The translations under genes were made by a program, and so were the position numbers. The notes under the pieces were generated by a model. It was not told the DNA's origin and searched no databases. It was given only the letters and a program-made list of their open reading frames with translations. Source: Rutidosis leptorrhynchoides (taxonomy: Eukaryota; Streptophyta; Magnoliopsida; Asterales; Asteraceae). Taken from it: 64,000 nt of DNA. Location: the NCBI RefSeq assembly GCF_046630445.1, contig NC_092335.1:4135501-4199500 (forward strand), given 5' to 3'. How positions within the stretch are numbered: position 1 is the stretch's first letter; each line of letters opens with the position of its first letter. Positions 1 to 11,312 of this stretch are shown piece by piece.

Positions 1-1
1 T

Positions 2-3000
2 ATTCAGGAACGGTTCGTAGATCCTGAACCATTAAACTTTCCTCCGGAGCCACCAATCATTCAAACAGAGATTGTTGAGGAACGAACCATTAAATCAGAA
101 TCATCTAGTAATACCGATTCAACAAATTCAATTATGGAGAATCTGGAACCTTTAAGTATGGAAGACCGAATGAGAGCTAAACGCACTGGCCAAGGTCACG
201 CAATTACTCATCCAGACATTAATGCGCCAGATTATGAAATCAAAGGACAAATTCTACACATGGTGACTAATCAATGCCAATTTAGTGGTGCGCCGAAGGA
301 AGATCCAAATGAACATCTACGTACCTTTAATAGGATCTGCAAACTATTTAAAATCCGAGAAGTGGAGGATGAACAGATATATCTCATGTTATTTCCCTGG
401 ACTTTAAAGGGAGAAGCCAAAGATTGGTTGGAATCGTTACCTGAAGGGGCGATCGATACATGGGACGTTTTAATTGACAAATTTCTTAAACAATTCTTTC
501 CTGCATCTAAAGCCGTAAGACTTCAAGCAGAAATTGTTACGTTCACACAGAAGCCAAATGAAACTCTATATGAGGCGTGGACAAGATATGGAAAGTTGTT
601 AAGAGGATGTCCGCAACATGGTTTAGACACCTGTCAAATAGTACAAATATTCTACCAAGGATGCGACATCACTACAAGAAAAGACATAGATATAGCAGCT
701 GGTGGTTCTATTATGAAGAAAACCGAAACTGATGCTTACAAAATTATTGATAACACTGCTTCCCACTCACATGAGTGGCACCAAGAAAAAGATATCGTTA
801 GATCATCCAAAGCAGCTAGAGCCGATTCTAGCCATGACTTAGATTCCATTTCCGCAAAGATAGATGCTGTGGAGAGACGAATGGAAAAGATGACTAAGGA
901 TATTCACTCAATACGAATTAGTTGTGAGCAGTGTGGAGGACCACATTTGACAAAAGATTGTCTCAGTATTGAATTAACAATGGAACAAAGAGAGAATATT
1001 TCATACATAAACCAAAGGCCTGGAAATAATTATCAGAATAATTATCAACCGCCAAGACCAATTTACAATCAAAACCAGAATTATAACCGAAATATTCCAT
1101 ACAACAACCAACAAGGTCCTAGCAATCAACAAGTATCCAATAATACTTACAATCAGCAAAGACCGAATTTTCAAAACAAACCACCACAACAAACCGATGA
1201 TAAAAAGCCGAATTTAGAAGATATGATGACGAAGCTAGTTGAAACTCAAACGCAGTTTTTCACATCTCAAAAACAAACTAATGAACAAAATGCTCAAGCA
1301 TTTAGAAATCAACAAGCTTCTATTCAAAATCTGGAACAAGAAGTAAGTAACCTAGCAAGGTTAATAGGTGAAAGAAAACCGGGAAGTCTACCTAGTGATA
1401 CAAATGCTAACCCCCGGAATGAAACAGCTAAAGCCATTACCACAAGAAGTGGTACAACACTTAAACCACCTGAAATACCTGTAACTTCTGATGAAACTAT
1501 TCCTACTCCACAAGAATCACAACCTGGTCAAGATAAGGAAAAAGAACCGGTAGTTGAAAAGGTTAATGAAAATAACACAGTTAAGGATAAACCTTATGTT
1601 AAACCATACCAACCACCACTTCCTTACCCGAGTAAAATGAAGAAAGAAAAACTTGAAGCCGAGCAATCCAAATTTTTGGATATGTTTAAACAGATAAATG
1701 TAAATCTTCCTTTCATTGATGTGATTTCAGGAATGCCAAGATATGCTAAATTCTTGAAAGATCTAATCTCAAATAGAAAGAAAATGGAAGAACTCTCGGC
1801 TGTTACTATGAATGCTAATTGTTCAGCAGTGCTGTTGAATAAGATACCAGAAAAATTATCTGATCCAGGAAGTTTCACAATTCCATGTTTTCTGGGTAGT
1901 CTTAGTTCAATAGAAGCATTGGCAGACTTAGGTGCTAGTATAAATCTAATGCCGTATTCACTATACGCTAAACTAGACCTTGGAGAATTGAAACCAACCA
2001 GAATAAGCATACAACTAGCCGATAGATCAATAAAATATCCTAGAGGGATAATGGAGAACATGCTAGTTAAAGTTGGTACTTTAGTATTTCCAGTAGATTT
2101 TGTTGTTTTAGACATGGAAGAAGATTCTCAAGTTCCTCTCATATTAGGAAGACCATTCTTAAACACGGCTAAAGCAATGATAGACGTGTTCGGTAAGAAA
2201 CTGACCCTAAGTATAGAGGATGAGAGTGTTACCTTTTCAGTTGATAGAGCAATGCAACAACCACAATCTGCAGATGATACATGTTATTATATTCAAACTA
2301 TAGATGCACATGCAGAATTATTAGAAGAATTTCCAGAATTACAAGGAACAGGAGAATGTTCTTTAGGAGAAGGTAATGAACCAATTGATGAAGCTGAAAT
2401 GTTAGCTACACTTATAGCTAATGGATATGAACCAACAACAGAAGAAATTCAAATGCTAAAAGAAGAAGACAGATATCGATATAAATCATCGATAGAAGAA
2501 CCTCCGAAATTAGAGTTAAAGCCACTTCTAAACCATTTGGAATACGCTTATTTACATGGTGAATCTGAATTACCTGTAATAATATCATCTTCTCTTACTG
2601 AAAATGAGAAATCACAACTCATTTCTGTGTTGAAAGCTCATAAACCAGCCATTGCATGGAAGATTCATGATATTAAAGGAATAAGTCCTTCGTATTGCAC
2701 ACATAAAATCCTTATGGAAGAAGGTCATAAAACGTATGTGCAACGCCAACGAAGACTAAATCCTAATATGCAAGATGTAGTTAAAAAAGAGATTATTAAA
2801 CTGCTAGATGCAGGTTTAATTTATCCAATCTCTGATAGTCCATGGGTAAGCCCAGTTCAATGCGTGCCTAAGAAAGGTGGCATGACTGTCATTACAAATG
2901 AGAAAAATGAGCTTATTCCTACTAGGACTGTAACAGGATGGCGTGTATGTATTGATTATAGAAAATTAAATGACGTCACCAGAAAAGATCACTTTCCCTT

Positions 3001-5419
3001 ACCTTTCATAGATCAAATGTTGGAAAGATTAGCCGGAAATAGTTACTATTGTTTTCTAGATGGATTTTCCGGATATTTTCAAATTCCAATAGCACCCGAG
3101 GATCAAGAGAAAACAACATTCACGTGCCCTTATGGTACTTTTGCTTACAAACGCATGCCATTTGGACTTTGCAACGCCCCTGCAACCTTTCAAAGGTGTA
3201 TGATGGCGATTTTTCACGACATGATAGAAGAATGCATGGAAGTATTCATGGATGACTTTTCAGTCTTCGGTGATACATTTAAATCATGTCTAGTTAATCT
3301 GGAACGAATGCTAATTAGATGCGAAAAATCAAATCTAGTACTTAATTGGGAGAAATGCCATTTCATGGTTAAAGAAGGCATCGTTCTTGGACATAAAATT
3401 TCAAAAGAAGGAATTGAAGTGGATAGAGCTAAAGTAGATGTAATTGCTAAACTTCCACATCCCACCAATGTTAGAGGAGTTAGGAGTTTTCTAGGGCATG
3501 CCGGTTTTTACCGACGTTTTATAAAAGATTTTTCTAAAATTGCCACTCCTATGAATAAACTCCTAGAAAAGGATGCGCCATTCATCTTTTCAGATGAGTG
3601 TATCAAATCTTTTAATATTCTTAAAGAGAAACTCACTAATGCGCCGATCATGATAACACCAAATTGGAATCTACCATTTGAACTAATGTGCGATGCAAGT
3701 GATTTTGCAATGGGAGCCGTTTTAGGACAAAGGATTGAAAAACGATTTCAACCTATATATTATGCTAGTAAGACATTACAAGGAGCACAAACGAACTATA
3801 CAACTACTGAAAAAGAACTCCTTGCTATTGTCTTTGCTTTTGACAAATTTCGATCATATCTCGTTCTAGCAAAAACGGTGGTCTATACCGACCATTCTGC
3901 TCTTAGATACCTATTTTCAAAACAAGATGCTAAACCAAGATTAATCCGTTGGATCTTACTCTTACAAGAGTTTGATATTGAAATCCGAGATAAAAGAGGA
4001 GCAGAAAATCTCGCCGCTGATCATCTTTCTCGTCTTGAAAATCCCGAATTAGAAGTTCTAAATGAATCGGCCATACAAGACAACTTTCCTGATGAATATC
4101 TATTGAAGATAGATTATAAAGAAATCCCATGGTTTGCAGACTATGCAAACTACTTAGTTTGTGGATTCCTTGAAAAAGGATTATCGTACCAAAGACGAAA
4201 GAAATTCTTCAGTGATATAAAACACTATTTCTGGGAAGATCCACATTTGTTTAAAAGTTGTCCCGATGGAATAATACGCCGATGTGTATTTGGAGATGAA
4301 GCTAGTAAAATTTTAAACCATTGTCACACAGGACCAACAGGAGGGCATTATGGGCCTCAACTAACAACAAGAAAAGTTTATGAAGCTGGATTCTATTGGC
4401 CTACAATTTACAAAGACGCACACCTTCTTTGCAAATCCTGTGATGCTTGTCAAAGGGCCGAAAAAATAAGTCAACGTGATGAAATGCCACAAAATGTCAT
4501 CCAAGTATGTGAAGTATTTGACATTTGGGGTATTGACTTTATGGGTCCATTTCCAAAATCTCATAATAATCTATATATACTCGTAGCCATTGATTATGTA
4601 TCTAAATGGGCGGAAGCACAAGCTCTCCCAACTAACGATGCACGAGTTGTAGTCAACTTTTTAAAACGTCTTTTTGCAAGGTTTGGAACACCGAAAGCTT
4701 TAATAAGTGATCGGGGTACTCATTTCTGTAATAATCAACTTGAGAAAGTTCTTAAAAGATATGGAGTAACTCATAAAATCTCCACCGCATATCATCCACA
4801 AACAAGTGGACAAGTTGAAAATACAAACCGAGCTTTAAAACGTATTCTAGAGAAAACCGTAGGATCAAATCCGAAGGAATGGTCCATTAAATTGGAGGAT
4901 GCACTCTGGGCTTTTAGAACAGCCTACAAAACTCCAATTGGAACCACACCTTTTAGACTTGTTTATGGAAAAGCATGTCATCTTCCAGTAGAAATTGAAC
5001 ACAAAGCATTTTGGGCTTTGAAAACATGTAATCTTGATTTACATGAAGCCGGACGTCTACGATTAAGTCAACTAAACGAATTAGAAGAATTAAGACATGA
5101 AGCATACGAAAATTCGTTAATCTATAAAGAAAGAACGAAGAAATGGCATGATAAAAGAATCAGAAGTTCAAAAGAATTTAAAGAAGGAGACAGAGTTCTT
5201 CTTTTCAATTCACGATTCAAGCTATTTCCTGGAAAATTGAAATCAAGATGGTCTGGACCATTCATAGTCAAAAGATTTTTCCCATACGGAACGATAGAAT
5301 TAATAAATTCAAATGGGATTGAATTTAAAGTTAATGGTCACAGAGTTAAACATTACATACATGGTCCGATGGAAGTCGACAACGAAGTTAATCACAATTT
5401 CGACAACACAGCTAATTAA
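2..5419 (+). CDS. Athila gag-pol polyprotein (5' partial)
   Basis: An uninterrupted frame runs from base 2. The first in-frame ATG is at 134, but the frame is open upstream of it, so the true start lies left of the window. Numbered from the ATG at 134: Gag capsid region about 40-200; zinc knuckle CX2CX3HX4C at 264-276 (one residue shorter than the usual CX2CX4HX4C); Asn/Gln-rich linker; aspartic protease DLGAS from 598; reverse transcriptase with FMDD at 1038-1041; RNase H with CDAS from 1186; integrase HHCC zinc site from 1396 to the second CXXC near 1436; DDE residues D1468, D1526 and E1562 (last spacing D35E). The product would make capsids, copy the RNA and integrate the cDNA. No chromodomain is seen at the C-terminus, as expected for Athila. 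No stop or frameshift is present, so it may be functional. Confidence 0.93.
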   Translation: MQERFVDPEPLNFPPEPPIIQTEIVEERTIKSESSSNTDSTNSIMENLEPLSMEDRMRAKRTGQGHAITHPDINAPDYEIKGQILHMVTNQCQFSGAPKEDPNEHLRTFNRICKLFKIREVEDEQIYLMLFPWTLKGEAKDWLESLPEGAIDTWDVLIDKFLKQFFPASKAVRLQAEIVTFTQKPNETLYEAWTRYGKLLRGCPQHGLDTCQIVQIFYQGCDITTRKDIDIAAGGSIMKKTETDAYKIIDNTASHSHEWHQEKDIVRSSKAARADSSHDLDSISAKIDAVERRMEKMTKDIHSIRISCEQCGGPHLTKDCLSIELTMEQRENISYINQRPGNNYQNNYQPPRPIYNQNQNYNRNIPYNNQQGPSNQQVSNNTYNQQRPNFQNKPPQQTDDKKPNLEDMMTKLVETQTQFFTSQKQTNEQNAQAFRNQQASIQNLEQEVSNLARLIGERKPGSLPSDTNANPRNETAKAITTRSGTTLKPPEIPVTSDETIPTPQESQPGQDKEKEPVVEKVNENNTVKDKPYVKPYQPPLPYPSKMKKEKLEAEQSKFLDMFKQINVNLPFIDVISGMPRYAKFLKDLISNRKKMEELSAVTMNANCSAVLLNKIPEKLSDPGSFTIPCFLGSLSSIEALADLGASINLMPYSLYAKLDLGELKPTRISIQLADRSIKYPRGIMENMLVKVGTLVFPVDFVVLDMEEDSQVPLILGRPFLNTAKAMIDVFGKKLTLSIEDESVTFSVDRAMQQPQSADDTCYYIQTIDAHAELLEEFPELQGTGECSLGEGNEPIDEAEMLATLIANGYEPTTEEIQMLKEEDRYRYKSSIEEPPKLELKPLLNHLEYAYLHGESELPVIISSSLTENEKSQLISVLKAHKPAIAWKIHDIKGISPSYCTHKILMEEGHKTYVQRQRRLNPNMQDVVKKEIIKLLDAGLIYPISDSPWVSPVQCVPKKGGMTVITNEKNELIPTRTVTGWRVCIDYRKLNDVTRKDHFPLPFIDQMLERLAGNSYYCFLDGFSGYFQIPIAPEDQEKTTFTCPYGTFAYKRMPFGLCNAPATFQRCMMAIFHDMIEECMEVFMDDFSVFGDTFKSCLVNLERMLIRCEKSNLVLNWEKCHFMVKEGIVLGHKISKEGIEVDRAKVDVIAKLPHPTNVRGVRSFLGHAGFYRRFIKDFSKIATPMNKLLEKDAPFIFSDECIKSFNILKEKLTNAPIMITPNWNLPFELMCDASDFAMGAVLGQRIEKRFQPIYYASKTLQGAQTNYTTTEKELLAIVFAFDKFRSYLVLAKTVVYTDHSALRYLFSKQDAKPRLIRWILLLQEFDIEIRDKRGAENLAADHLSRLENPELEVLNESAIQDNFPDEYLLKIDYKEIPWFADYANYLVCGFLEKGLSYQRRKKFFSDIKHYFWEDPHLFKSCPDGIIRRCVFGDEASKILNHCHTGPTGGHYGPQLTTRKVYEAGFYWPTIYKDAHLLCKSCDACQRAEKISQRDEMPQNVIQVCEVFDIWGIDFMGPFPKSHNNLYILVAIDYVSKWAEAQALPTNDARVVVNFLKRLFARFGTPKALISDRGTHFCNNQLEKVLKRYGVTHKISTAYHPQTSGQVENTNRALKRILEKTVGSNPKEWSIKLEDALWAFRTAYKTPIGTTPFRLVYGKACHLPVEIEHKAFWALKTCNLDLHEAGRLRLSQLNELEELRHEAYENSLIYKERTKKWHDKRIRSSKEFKEGDRVLLFNSRFKLFPGKLKSRWSGPFIVKRFFPYGTIELINSNGIEFKVNGHRVKHYIHGPMEVDNEVNHNFDNTAN

Positions 5420-5544
5420 GTGTGGGGAGAATCAAGTCTTTAAAGGATAATATGTATTTCTGTTAGAGTTAGATTATCTGTTTTCGTGTAGTTCTCGAAA
5501 ATGGAACCCGAATGGTCTTTCCCTAGCAGACCCTAAAGAACTAG

Positions 5545-5580
5545 TCTTCTCCCCCCATTCTGAATTTTTATTTTTTTTAG
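5545..5580 (+). promoter_or_regulatory. candidate 3' splice site before the small ORF
   Basis: A C-run and then a T-rich tract end in TTTTTTTTAG at 5580, 11 nt before the ATG of the small ORF. This is a textbook polypyrimidine-AG acceptor in a non-coding gap. The donor is not identified and may lie in the leader outside the window. Inference: this ORF could be translated from a spliced subgenomic RNA. Confidence 0.4.
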
Positions 5581-5591
5581 GTTTTTACGAA

Positions 5592-6008
5592 ATGAAGACT
5601 GCCTGTGAACTAAACCATGGTCTAATGCTACACGCTTTGATCACTAAACGTAATAATGACTTACTACCGAGTGAAATAGTATCAGTAATCAGAGAAAGAA
5701 TGGACGGAGTTAGAAAAGAATCCAGATGCGAAGATAATAAGTTACAATTTGGTAAAGGAAAATCAAAATCCGCAGCGAAAAGAAGAGCACGACACTTAGA
5801 ACGATGTCACAAATGCGGAAAATGGTCACATGGAGGTAAATGTTCAAATAATCAAACCTATTCAAATACCGAATTTGTTACTTTATGCAGAGACGGACCG
5901 TTCATATGTTTAGAAGAAAAGACACTGAATGCTCGAGGTTACGCCTATGTAGCCATGGAAAACCAATTAAACCGACTATCTTATGAATGGGATAGATCAT
6001 ATAACTAA
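5592..6008 (+). CDS. small extra ORF with zinc-knuckle-like motif
   Basis: A 138-residue ORF lies 172 bp after the pol stop. It starts at the first ATG after an acceptor-like AG. The middle is strongly basic (GKGKSKSAAKRRARHLER), followed directly by CHKCGKWSHGGKC, a CX2CX4HX3C array close to a retroviral zinc knuckle. The C-terminal third is neutral with scattered aromatics. No signal peptide or membrane segment is seen. Extra ORFs between pol and the 3' LTR are known in Athila/Tat elements, but I do not recognise this family. A basic patch plus knuckle suggests nucleic-acid binding (inference). The uninterrupted frame argues for some selection but is short enough to be chance. Confidence 0.55.
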   Translation: MKTACELNHGLMLHALITKRNNDLLPSEIVSVIRERMDGVRKESRCEDNKLQFGKGKSKSAAKRRARHLERCHKCGKWSHGGKCSNNQTYSNTEFVTLCRDGPFICLEEKTLNARGYAYVAMENQLNRLSYEWDRSYN

Positions 6009-6956
6009 GAAATCTATTTCACAGGTATGTCTGTACAGTTTTTATTTTTATTTTTATTTTTAACCTTTTGATAATAAACGCTAATTTGTTCGCTAAAAAG
6101 TATTAAATTGGTATTAAATAAAATTAGGTTTGGCGACCGAAATTATTGATATCATTCAAAAATTTATTACATCACTGCGAAATTTAACGTTTATTCTTAA
6201 GGTATAAATATCTTTAAACAATCAACCCAAAATATTTCAAAAATTCGTCATGAGTTAAATTAGGTCTTGGAACCGAAATTACTTTACCGAAAAGAGGGGC
6301 GCATATTTTTGATAATATTTGATTGATTAAATTGGGATAAAAAGACAAAAAGATTTTTAATTTTATTTTTACCATATTTTTAAAATTAATATTTAAATCT
6401 TAAATTAATATTGAAAAACTTTGTAAAAACAATATATTTAAAATTGTAAATATTTAAAAAATTAATATAAGTTTGATATGAATTTATGAATTTTTAAATT
6501 AAGTTTGGTGTGAATTTTTAAAATATAAATTTTTAATTGTATGCATTTCAAATTTTAAGTTTGGTGTGAATTTTTAATTTTTAATTTTTAATTTTGAATT
6601 TTATATTTAAGTTGTGTGAATTTAAAAACAAAAATTTACTTTATCTCATTAAGTTAAGAATATGATTTTTAAAATTCGTCGTAAGTTGAAGACTAGGTCT
6701 TTGAACCGAAATTGCTTTACCCGAGGGAGGGACGAGAACTTTTATTATCATTATTTTTAATCTTATTGAATTAAAGTATGCCAAAAACATTGAAAAAACA
6801 CAAAAATCTTAGCTTTTAAAACAATCGCTACAAAAAGACAAATTTTAAAATTTTGTCGAAGGACGGACTAGGACATCGATCCGAAACGACCTCGTCCTAA
6901 ATAACAAGGGAAACAAAATTTTAAAATTAAGTACTTAATTGTTTCAAAAGATAATG

Positions 6957-6961
<5 letters not shown>
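6009..6961 (+). other. AT-rich Athila spacer with reiterated motif
   Basis: No coding signal. A motif of about 20 nt, roughly TAGGTCTTGGAACCGAAATT, recurs near 6124, 6261, 6694 and 6869 (and again at 9905). Two copies are preceded by AAAATTCGTC and followed by a purine-rich stretch. A second recurring phrase, AAGTTTGGTGTGAATTTTTAA, occurs near 6500 and 6560. These look like decayed copies of a longer unit. Confidence 0.6.

Positions 6962-7005
<44 letters not shown>
6962..7005 (+). repeat. 44-nt A tract
   Basis: A run of 44 A immediately precedes the paired palindromes upstream of the third ORF. It could be a slippage tract or a scar of RNA-mediated insertion of the promoter-like block that follows. 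Confidence 0.9.
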
Positions 7006-7008
<3 letters not shown>

Positions 7009-7081
7009 CGCGAGTCGCGGAGTTTGAAGTGCAAAACCTCCGCGAGTCGCGGAGAGGTCGGATTACAGAAAAAAAATAAAG
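7006..7081 (+). promoter_or_regulatory. LTR-like core promoter upstream of the third ORF
   Basis: Two identical copies of CTCCGCGAGTCGCGGAG (perfect dyad around a central G) lie at 7006-7022 and 7038-7054, start to start 32 nt. After a 20-nt gap, AATAAAG sits at 7075-7081. The element's own LTR has the same layout at 11782-11856: dyad, degenerate dyad 31 nt on, 20-nt gap, TATAAAG. The shared TTTGAAG after the first dyad supports common origin. Inferred start of transcription about 7105-7115, ahead of the exon 1 ATG at 7210. Confidence 0.55.
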
Positions 7082-7209
7082 AGCTGCAACAGCTCAGTTT
7101 CATACTCCTCAACTCAAACAACCTGCGAAAACTGCACCCGAAAAACACGAAAAAAACCCCCCAAAATCACAATTTTTAACCGTTAATCACCAAATTTTTT
7201 GCTAAAATC

Positions 7210-9233
7210 ATGTTGAGAAGGATGCTATCTAAGAATTACTCAAGAAAAACGGTAAATTTCTACACCTAAACACCATTTAATCCGAAATTTGGTGTTCTTG
7301 AGCTATTTTTTCCCCAATTTGATTTTGATGCTTTTTAGTGTAATTAGGCTTAAATTGTTTATGTATTATGCTTGTATAACCTAGATTGATGCTGTTTAAC
7401 ATGATTAGAAGCCTTAAACTTCAAATTTTGAATAATCTAGGGTTTGTGTTCTTGAGCAATTTGGGGCTTTTTGATATAAACAGGTTATGGCCGATTTTTG
7501 TCATGAATTGTTGCTAAATTAAGTAGTGTAACATGTTTAGGTAGTTAAATGATCCAAACTTTGAGCCTAAACATGATTTTGAGAATTAAAGTGGACTTTT
7601 TCAAGTCTAAAATTCATGAACTTGATTTTTGAAAGATAATGCCATTTGAGACTTGTTTAATTGCTAGTAATGATTATTTTGACATGTTATTTGAGTTGAA
7701 TGCTTATGAACTTGGCGAACATTTTCGTATATGCTTATTTGAAAAAGTGTAGATTTGATAAAAATGTGAAAATGAGCTTAAGTTTGATATAAATTGATAA
7801 TGTCATTGTAATTATTTTGATTGATGATTTTGCTGACACTAATGCATATTTGGATGCACAAAAATTGTGTTTGATGTGTTTTGCAGAATGAAAGGGGTGA
7901 ATCTTCATCCCAAGCCCGCAATGCTCCTGCTGAGAATTTGGAACAACAGGAGGTGGATAACTACTACAAGCAGGATATACCTCATCCAGTCATGACCTTT
8001 TCTGATATGCACTTGGAAGAGTTGCACCCGAACCTGAGATTTGACAGACTTTGGATAGATTATCCAAAATATCAACGGGGTTTGCATACTCTTCATTCCA
8101 AGGTTGTTGAGGTACCGAGGGTCATAGAATGGGGACCCTTAAAAGCTGTAGAATTGGCCGGGCCAATTAGGGAATTACTTGTACAGAGGTATGGTAATTC
8201 TTCTTTTAATGACTGGATATGTTTATTCACCATACGTAGACCTGTATATAAAGTATGGTGTGAAGAATTGTTATGTAGTATAGAGTTGAATGATCGGGTA
8301 GCTAGTTTAACCGATCGTTCTTTTATTAGATTTTTGTTAGGCGGTTCGATGCGCCACATGTCTTTACTGGACATGGCTCAGGCTTTACGTATATATACGC
8401 CTGAGGAGTTAGCGTCTGCCGATTGTAGAGGATTGATACTAAACGGTAGAAAGATAGATGAGAATTTTGATACACACGGTGTGTGGAGTCAAATGACAAG
8501 CCATCACCGTTTCAAAGGGGGAAATTACTCTTATTTGGATATAGATAGAGCCGAATTAAGAGTGATACATAGGTTTTTAGCTAATTCGATTACACAAAGG
8601 GGTAAGAACAAAGAAAAAGTAAATGAACAGGATTTGTTTTACCATATGTGTATTCGAGACCCACAAAGCGCTGTAAGTATACCATATTGTGTGGGTTATT
8701 ATTTATCAGCTATGGTTCGGGGGATGCGACCACATAGCATAATAGGAGGTGGTATTTTTATTACTTTGATTGGTGAATATCTCGGTGTGGATATAAGTCG
8801 GGGGGGATTATTAGTAGAAGAACCAGAACCCCGCGATACTATAGGTTTAAATGTATTCCATGGTGCGAAAGTTTTAAAGAGGCGAAATAACGCCGCAGTA
8901 CGATACCATGGTAGACATCCACAGGTGGAGAGAAACCAACAACAAGGTAATGTAGGAGGGGGGAATGAGATGCAAGAAATGCATAGGTTTATAGCTTCTC
9001 AGGAATACGAAAATGCTAGACAGAGAGCATTTGAAGATTGGCAAGTTCATCAGAACCAGATCATAGCTCATTGCCAACATATAGGTAGAAACTATATTCC
9101 TACACCGAAACCCATCTTCCCTCCTTGGTCTATAGAGATGCAGCCACCATATCCTACGTATGACCCTGCCGAAGCATTCTATAGCACTTATGGTTATGCC
9201 TGGAACCCCTATTGGTACCAATATCATCCTTAG
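7210..9233 (+). CDS. Athila third ORF (ORF-1/env-like class), spliced model
   Basis: Proposed exons are 7210-7251 and 7887-9233, about 462 residues. Exon 1 opens at an ATG just after an in-frame stop (7177-7179) and ends at donor ACG|GTAAAT. The 635-nt intron is T-rich, with branch-like CTGAC/CTAAT at 7833-7843 and acceptor TTTTGCAG|A. The join is phase 0 and stays in frame. Exon 2 alone has no ATG near its open end, which favours splicing. The protein resembles the plant Athila ORF-1 family by overall character: a globular region holding phrases such as RFLLGGSMRHMSLL and PYCVGYYLSAMVRG, then a Gln-rich stretch and a Pro/Tyr-rich C-terminus. I see no convincing signal peptide or C-terminal membrane anchor, so an envelope role is not supported by sequence. 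Function unknown. Confidence 0.7.
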
Positions 9234-10653
9234 TTTACTTATTATTTTTTTTTATTTTGTAATTTGTAATTATTGATACGTTTAATACTTTTGTTAATAT
9301 TGTAATCATTTTTATAATTATCTAACTTTTATTCTTAGATTTTAATAATTTTTGAATGTGGGGTAATATACCAAACTTCAAAAATATGTATATATGTTTG
9401 CAGTTTATCTTATGTACACAACAGGGTAAAACAACGCATTTTTAAAGACTGGCATTAAGTTCAGCAAAAGCAACTAATTTTGACGACAAGATGCAAAATA
9501 TATGTGAAATAACAACAAGACGGAATGAACAAATGATGTGCACCATTTATCATTCAGCAAACAAACGCCAATATATTTGGAAACTTTGGTAAAAATTTAA
9601 TCATTTTCACACAAATCACCCTCAATAATTTAAATTATTCCTAATTTCTTGCAAATGAGGGCATTACAAGATCTTAAGTGTGGGAAGGGGTTAAATTCTT
9701 TCGGATTTTAAAATTTTTTACTTTATACACTTGGTTACCATTAAAAATACTAGTAAAGCATAGTTGTATTAGAATCTAGTGCTCTCTGATAAAAAAGAAC
9801 AGCCCTAGTCTTATATACTGACTACCCAATTCTAGTAAAATTTTTCAAAATTTTCAATTAAATGAATTCAAATCATGTTTATACATATTTATGAACGATA
9901 AAACTAGGTTTTAACACCGAAATTATTGTTACCTCGGAAAGGACATAAATTGAGAAACAAACTAAAATGTTAAAATTCATTTAAAATGGAATAGAGGACG
10001 ATAAAAAGGAAAATAAAAGCCAAGTGTGGGAAAATTTACCAAGTTATTTTAAACATATGTCACATATATCTGTAACAAATAACTGAAAATACTTTTTCTT
10101 TGGACTAAACTAAACTGTTTTTACCCAATGAAAGAAAAGAAGAGATGGATCTACATGATGAATCAATTCCATCATTAAAAGGAAGTAAAGTCTTCCGAAA
10201 AAGAAACGCGCTTCTTGATTTAGGTCATGAAGTTGTCGTCCAGACCAGCTGTAGGTTGAAGAAAAATCTAGAAAAGTCATCACTAAAATCAGCAGGAAAT
10301 CCACGGACCTCAGCATTAAACAGGGTCGCCAAGTGGTCAGATTTATCCTAACCATGAGAAGGATTTATCTCGTACAAAGGGGGGGCACCGTGCAAATTAG
10401 CTTGATAAGACTAATGAATCAGATCCCCAGAAAGGATAATCTCCTTAAAGATTAAAAATCAGCTTTTAAGACTGATATTACTCAATCCTAGAGATTGACC
10501 TTAAAGATTGAGAATTACAAACTCATGGAATTCGATGATATCTAAACTCGAGCTTAAACGAGAAAATATTTTGATCAAAATTACAAACCGATTTGTTTTC
10601 TGAAAACCCATTTTTAATGCGTTCATTACCATTGAACGTAAAATCCTAGGAAT
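9234..10653 (+). other. Athila 3' spacer
   Basis: Non-coding between the third ORF and the antisense ORF. It holds AAGTGTGGG purine motifs at 9676 and 10022, like the genuine PPT at 11298, and a fifth copy of the TAGGT...CCGAAATT motif at 9905. A 68-codon + frame at 10145-10351 is basic and unremarkable; I do not call it a gene. Confidence 0.5.
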
Positions 10654-11043
10654 TCACCTGGAATTCATTAGGTCACTTGAACTAAATCGGGTGTCAACCG
10701 TAATAACGGTGGTTGCATAGTGGTCAAAGACAGGACCTTGTGCCAGACCGAAAAAATTATAAGGGTGAGCTTTACTATTGCTCCTACCAAGGATAGTAAT
10801 TGCGTCCGACACATTATAGACCATAATTAAAAGAATGTCACGGGACATTGCCTTAACAGTTGCTTGTTCAACGCTTTCCTTTACAACCGGACGGTAGTTT
10901 GCCGAAAGGTAATATACGGAACAAGTAAACTGGACGTGTTGCTTTCCAAATACAAGGTTAGCAAGTGGGTGACACAAAACCGCAAGTTTTGAGCTAAAAT
11001 TTTCAAATCTGAAACCCACCAAACCCACAAAAATATTTTGCAA
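10654..11043 (-). CDS. antisense ORF between third ORF and 3' LTR
   Basis: A 129-codon minus-strand frame lies in the last kilobase before the PPT. Composition is protein-like, with mixed hydrophobic and polar residues rather than low complexity, although the surrounding DNA is AT-rich. Antisense extra ORFs at this place have been reported in plant Athila/Tat Ty3 elements (general knowledge of the group). No domain recognised. It has an ATG at 11043, but no promoter on that strand was identified. It may simply be a chance open frame. Confidence 0.35.
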   Translation of the reverse strand: MQNIFVGLVGFRFENFSSKLAVLCHPLANLVFGKQHVQFTCSVYYLSANYRPVVKESVEQATVKAMSRDILLIMVYNVSDAITILGRSNSKAHPYNFFGLAQGPVFDHYATTVITVDTRFSSSDLMNSR

Positions 11044-11274
11044 ACACCGGTAAAGGGTTATTCCGGAAAACTTATCTAGGGTAAAAACTAGATTTAATTT
11101 TCAAAAGATCAAATGTTTTCATAAAGATCCAATTTCCTTAATGGATCTAAATTTTTATAGTCATGTGGGACTGTAAACCATATCGTTACTACCATTGTTT
11201 ATACCGCCGTATAGAAATCACTGATGTACAAAGTGTGAAGAATAAAGAAGTGATTCTAGTATTTCAAGACGATA

Positions 11275-11312
11275 TTGCTTGAGGACAAGCAACGCTCAAG
11301 TGTGGGAATATT
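11275..11312 (+). promoter_or_regulatory. hairpin and polypurine tract of Athila
   Basis: TTGCTTG-AGGA-CAAGCAA (11275-11292) forms a 7-bp stem, followed by AAGTGTGGGAATATT directly before the LTR's TGATAATG. A GCTTGAGGACAAGC block before an AGTGTGGG tract is a familiar Athila/Tat 3' signature; it primes plus-strand DNA synthesis. Confidence 0.75.

Noticed and set aside
8693..8800. Transmembrane anchor for an envelope protein
   Set aside because: The hydrophobic stretch (GGGIFITLIGEYLGV) is short and internal; no signal peptide or C-terminal anchor, so envelope function is not claimed.
7881..9233. Athila third ORF starting at TTG 7881
   Set aside because: The TTG and following CAG are the end of the proposed intron (acceptor TTTTGCAG); an upstream ATG exon joins in frame.
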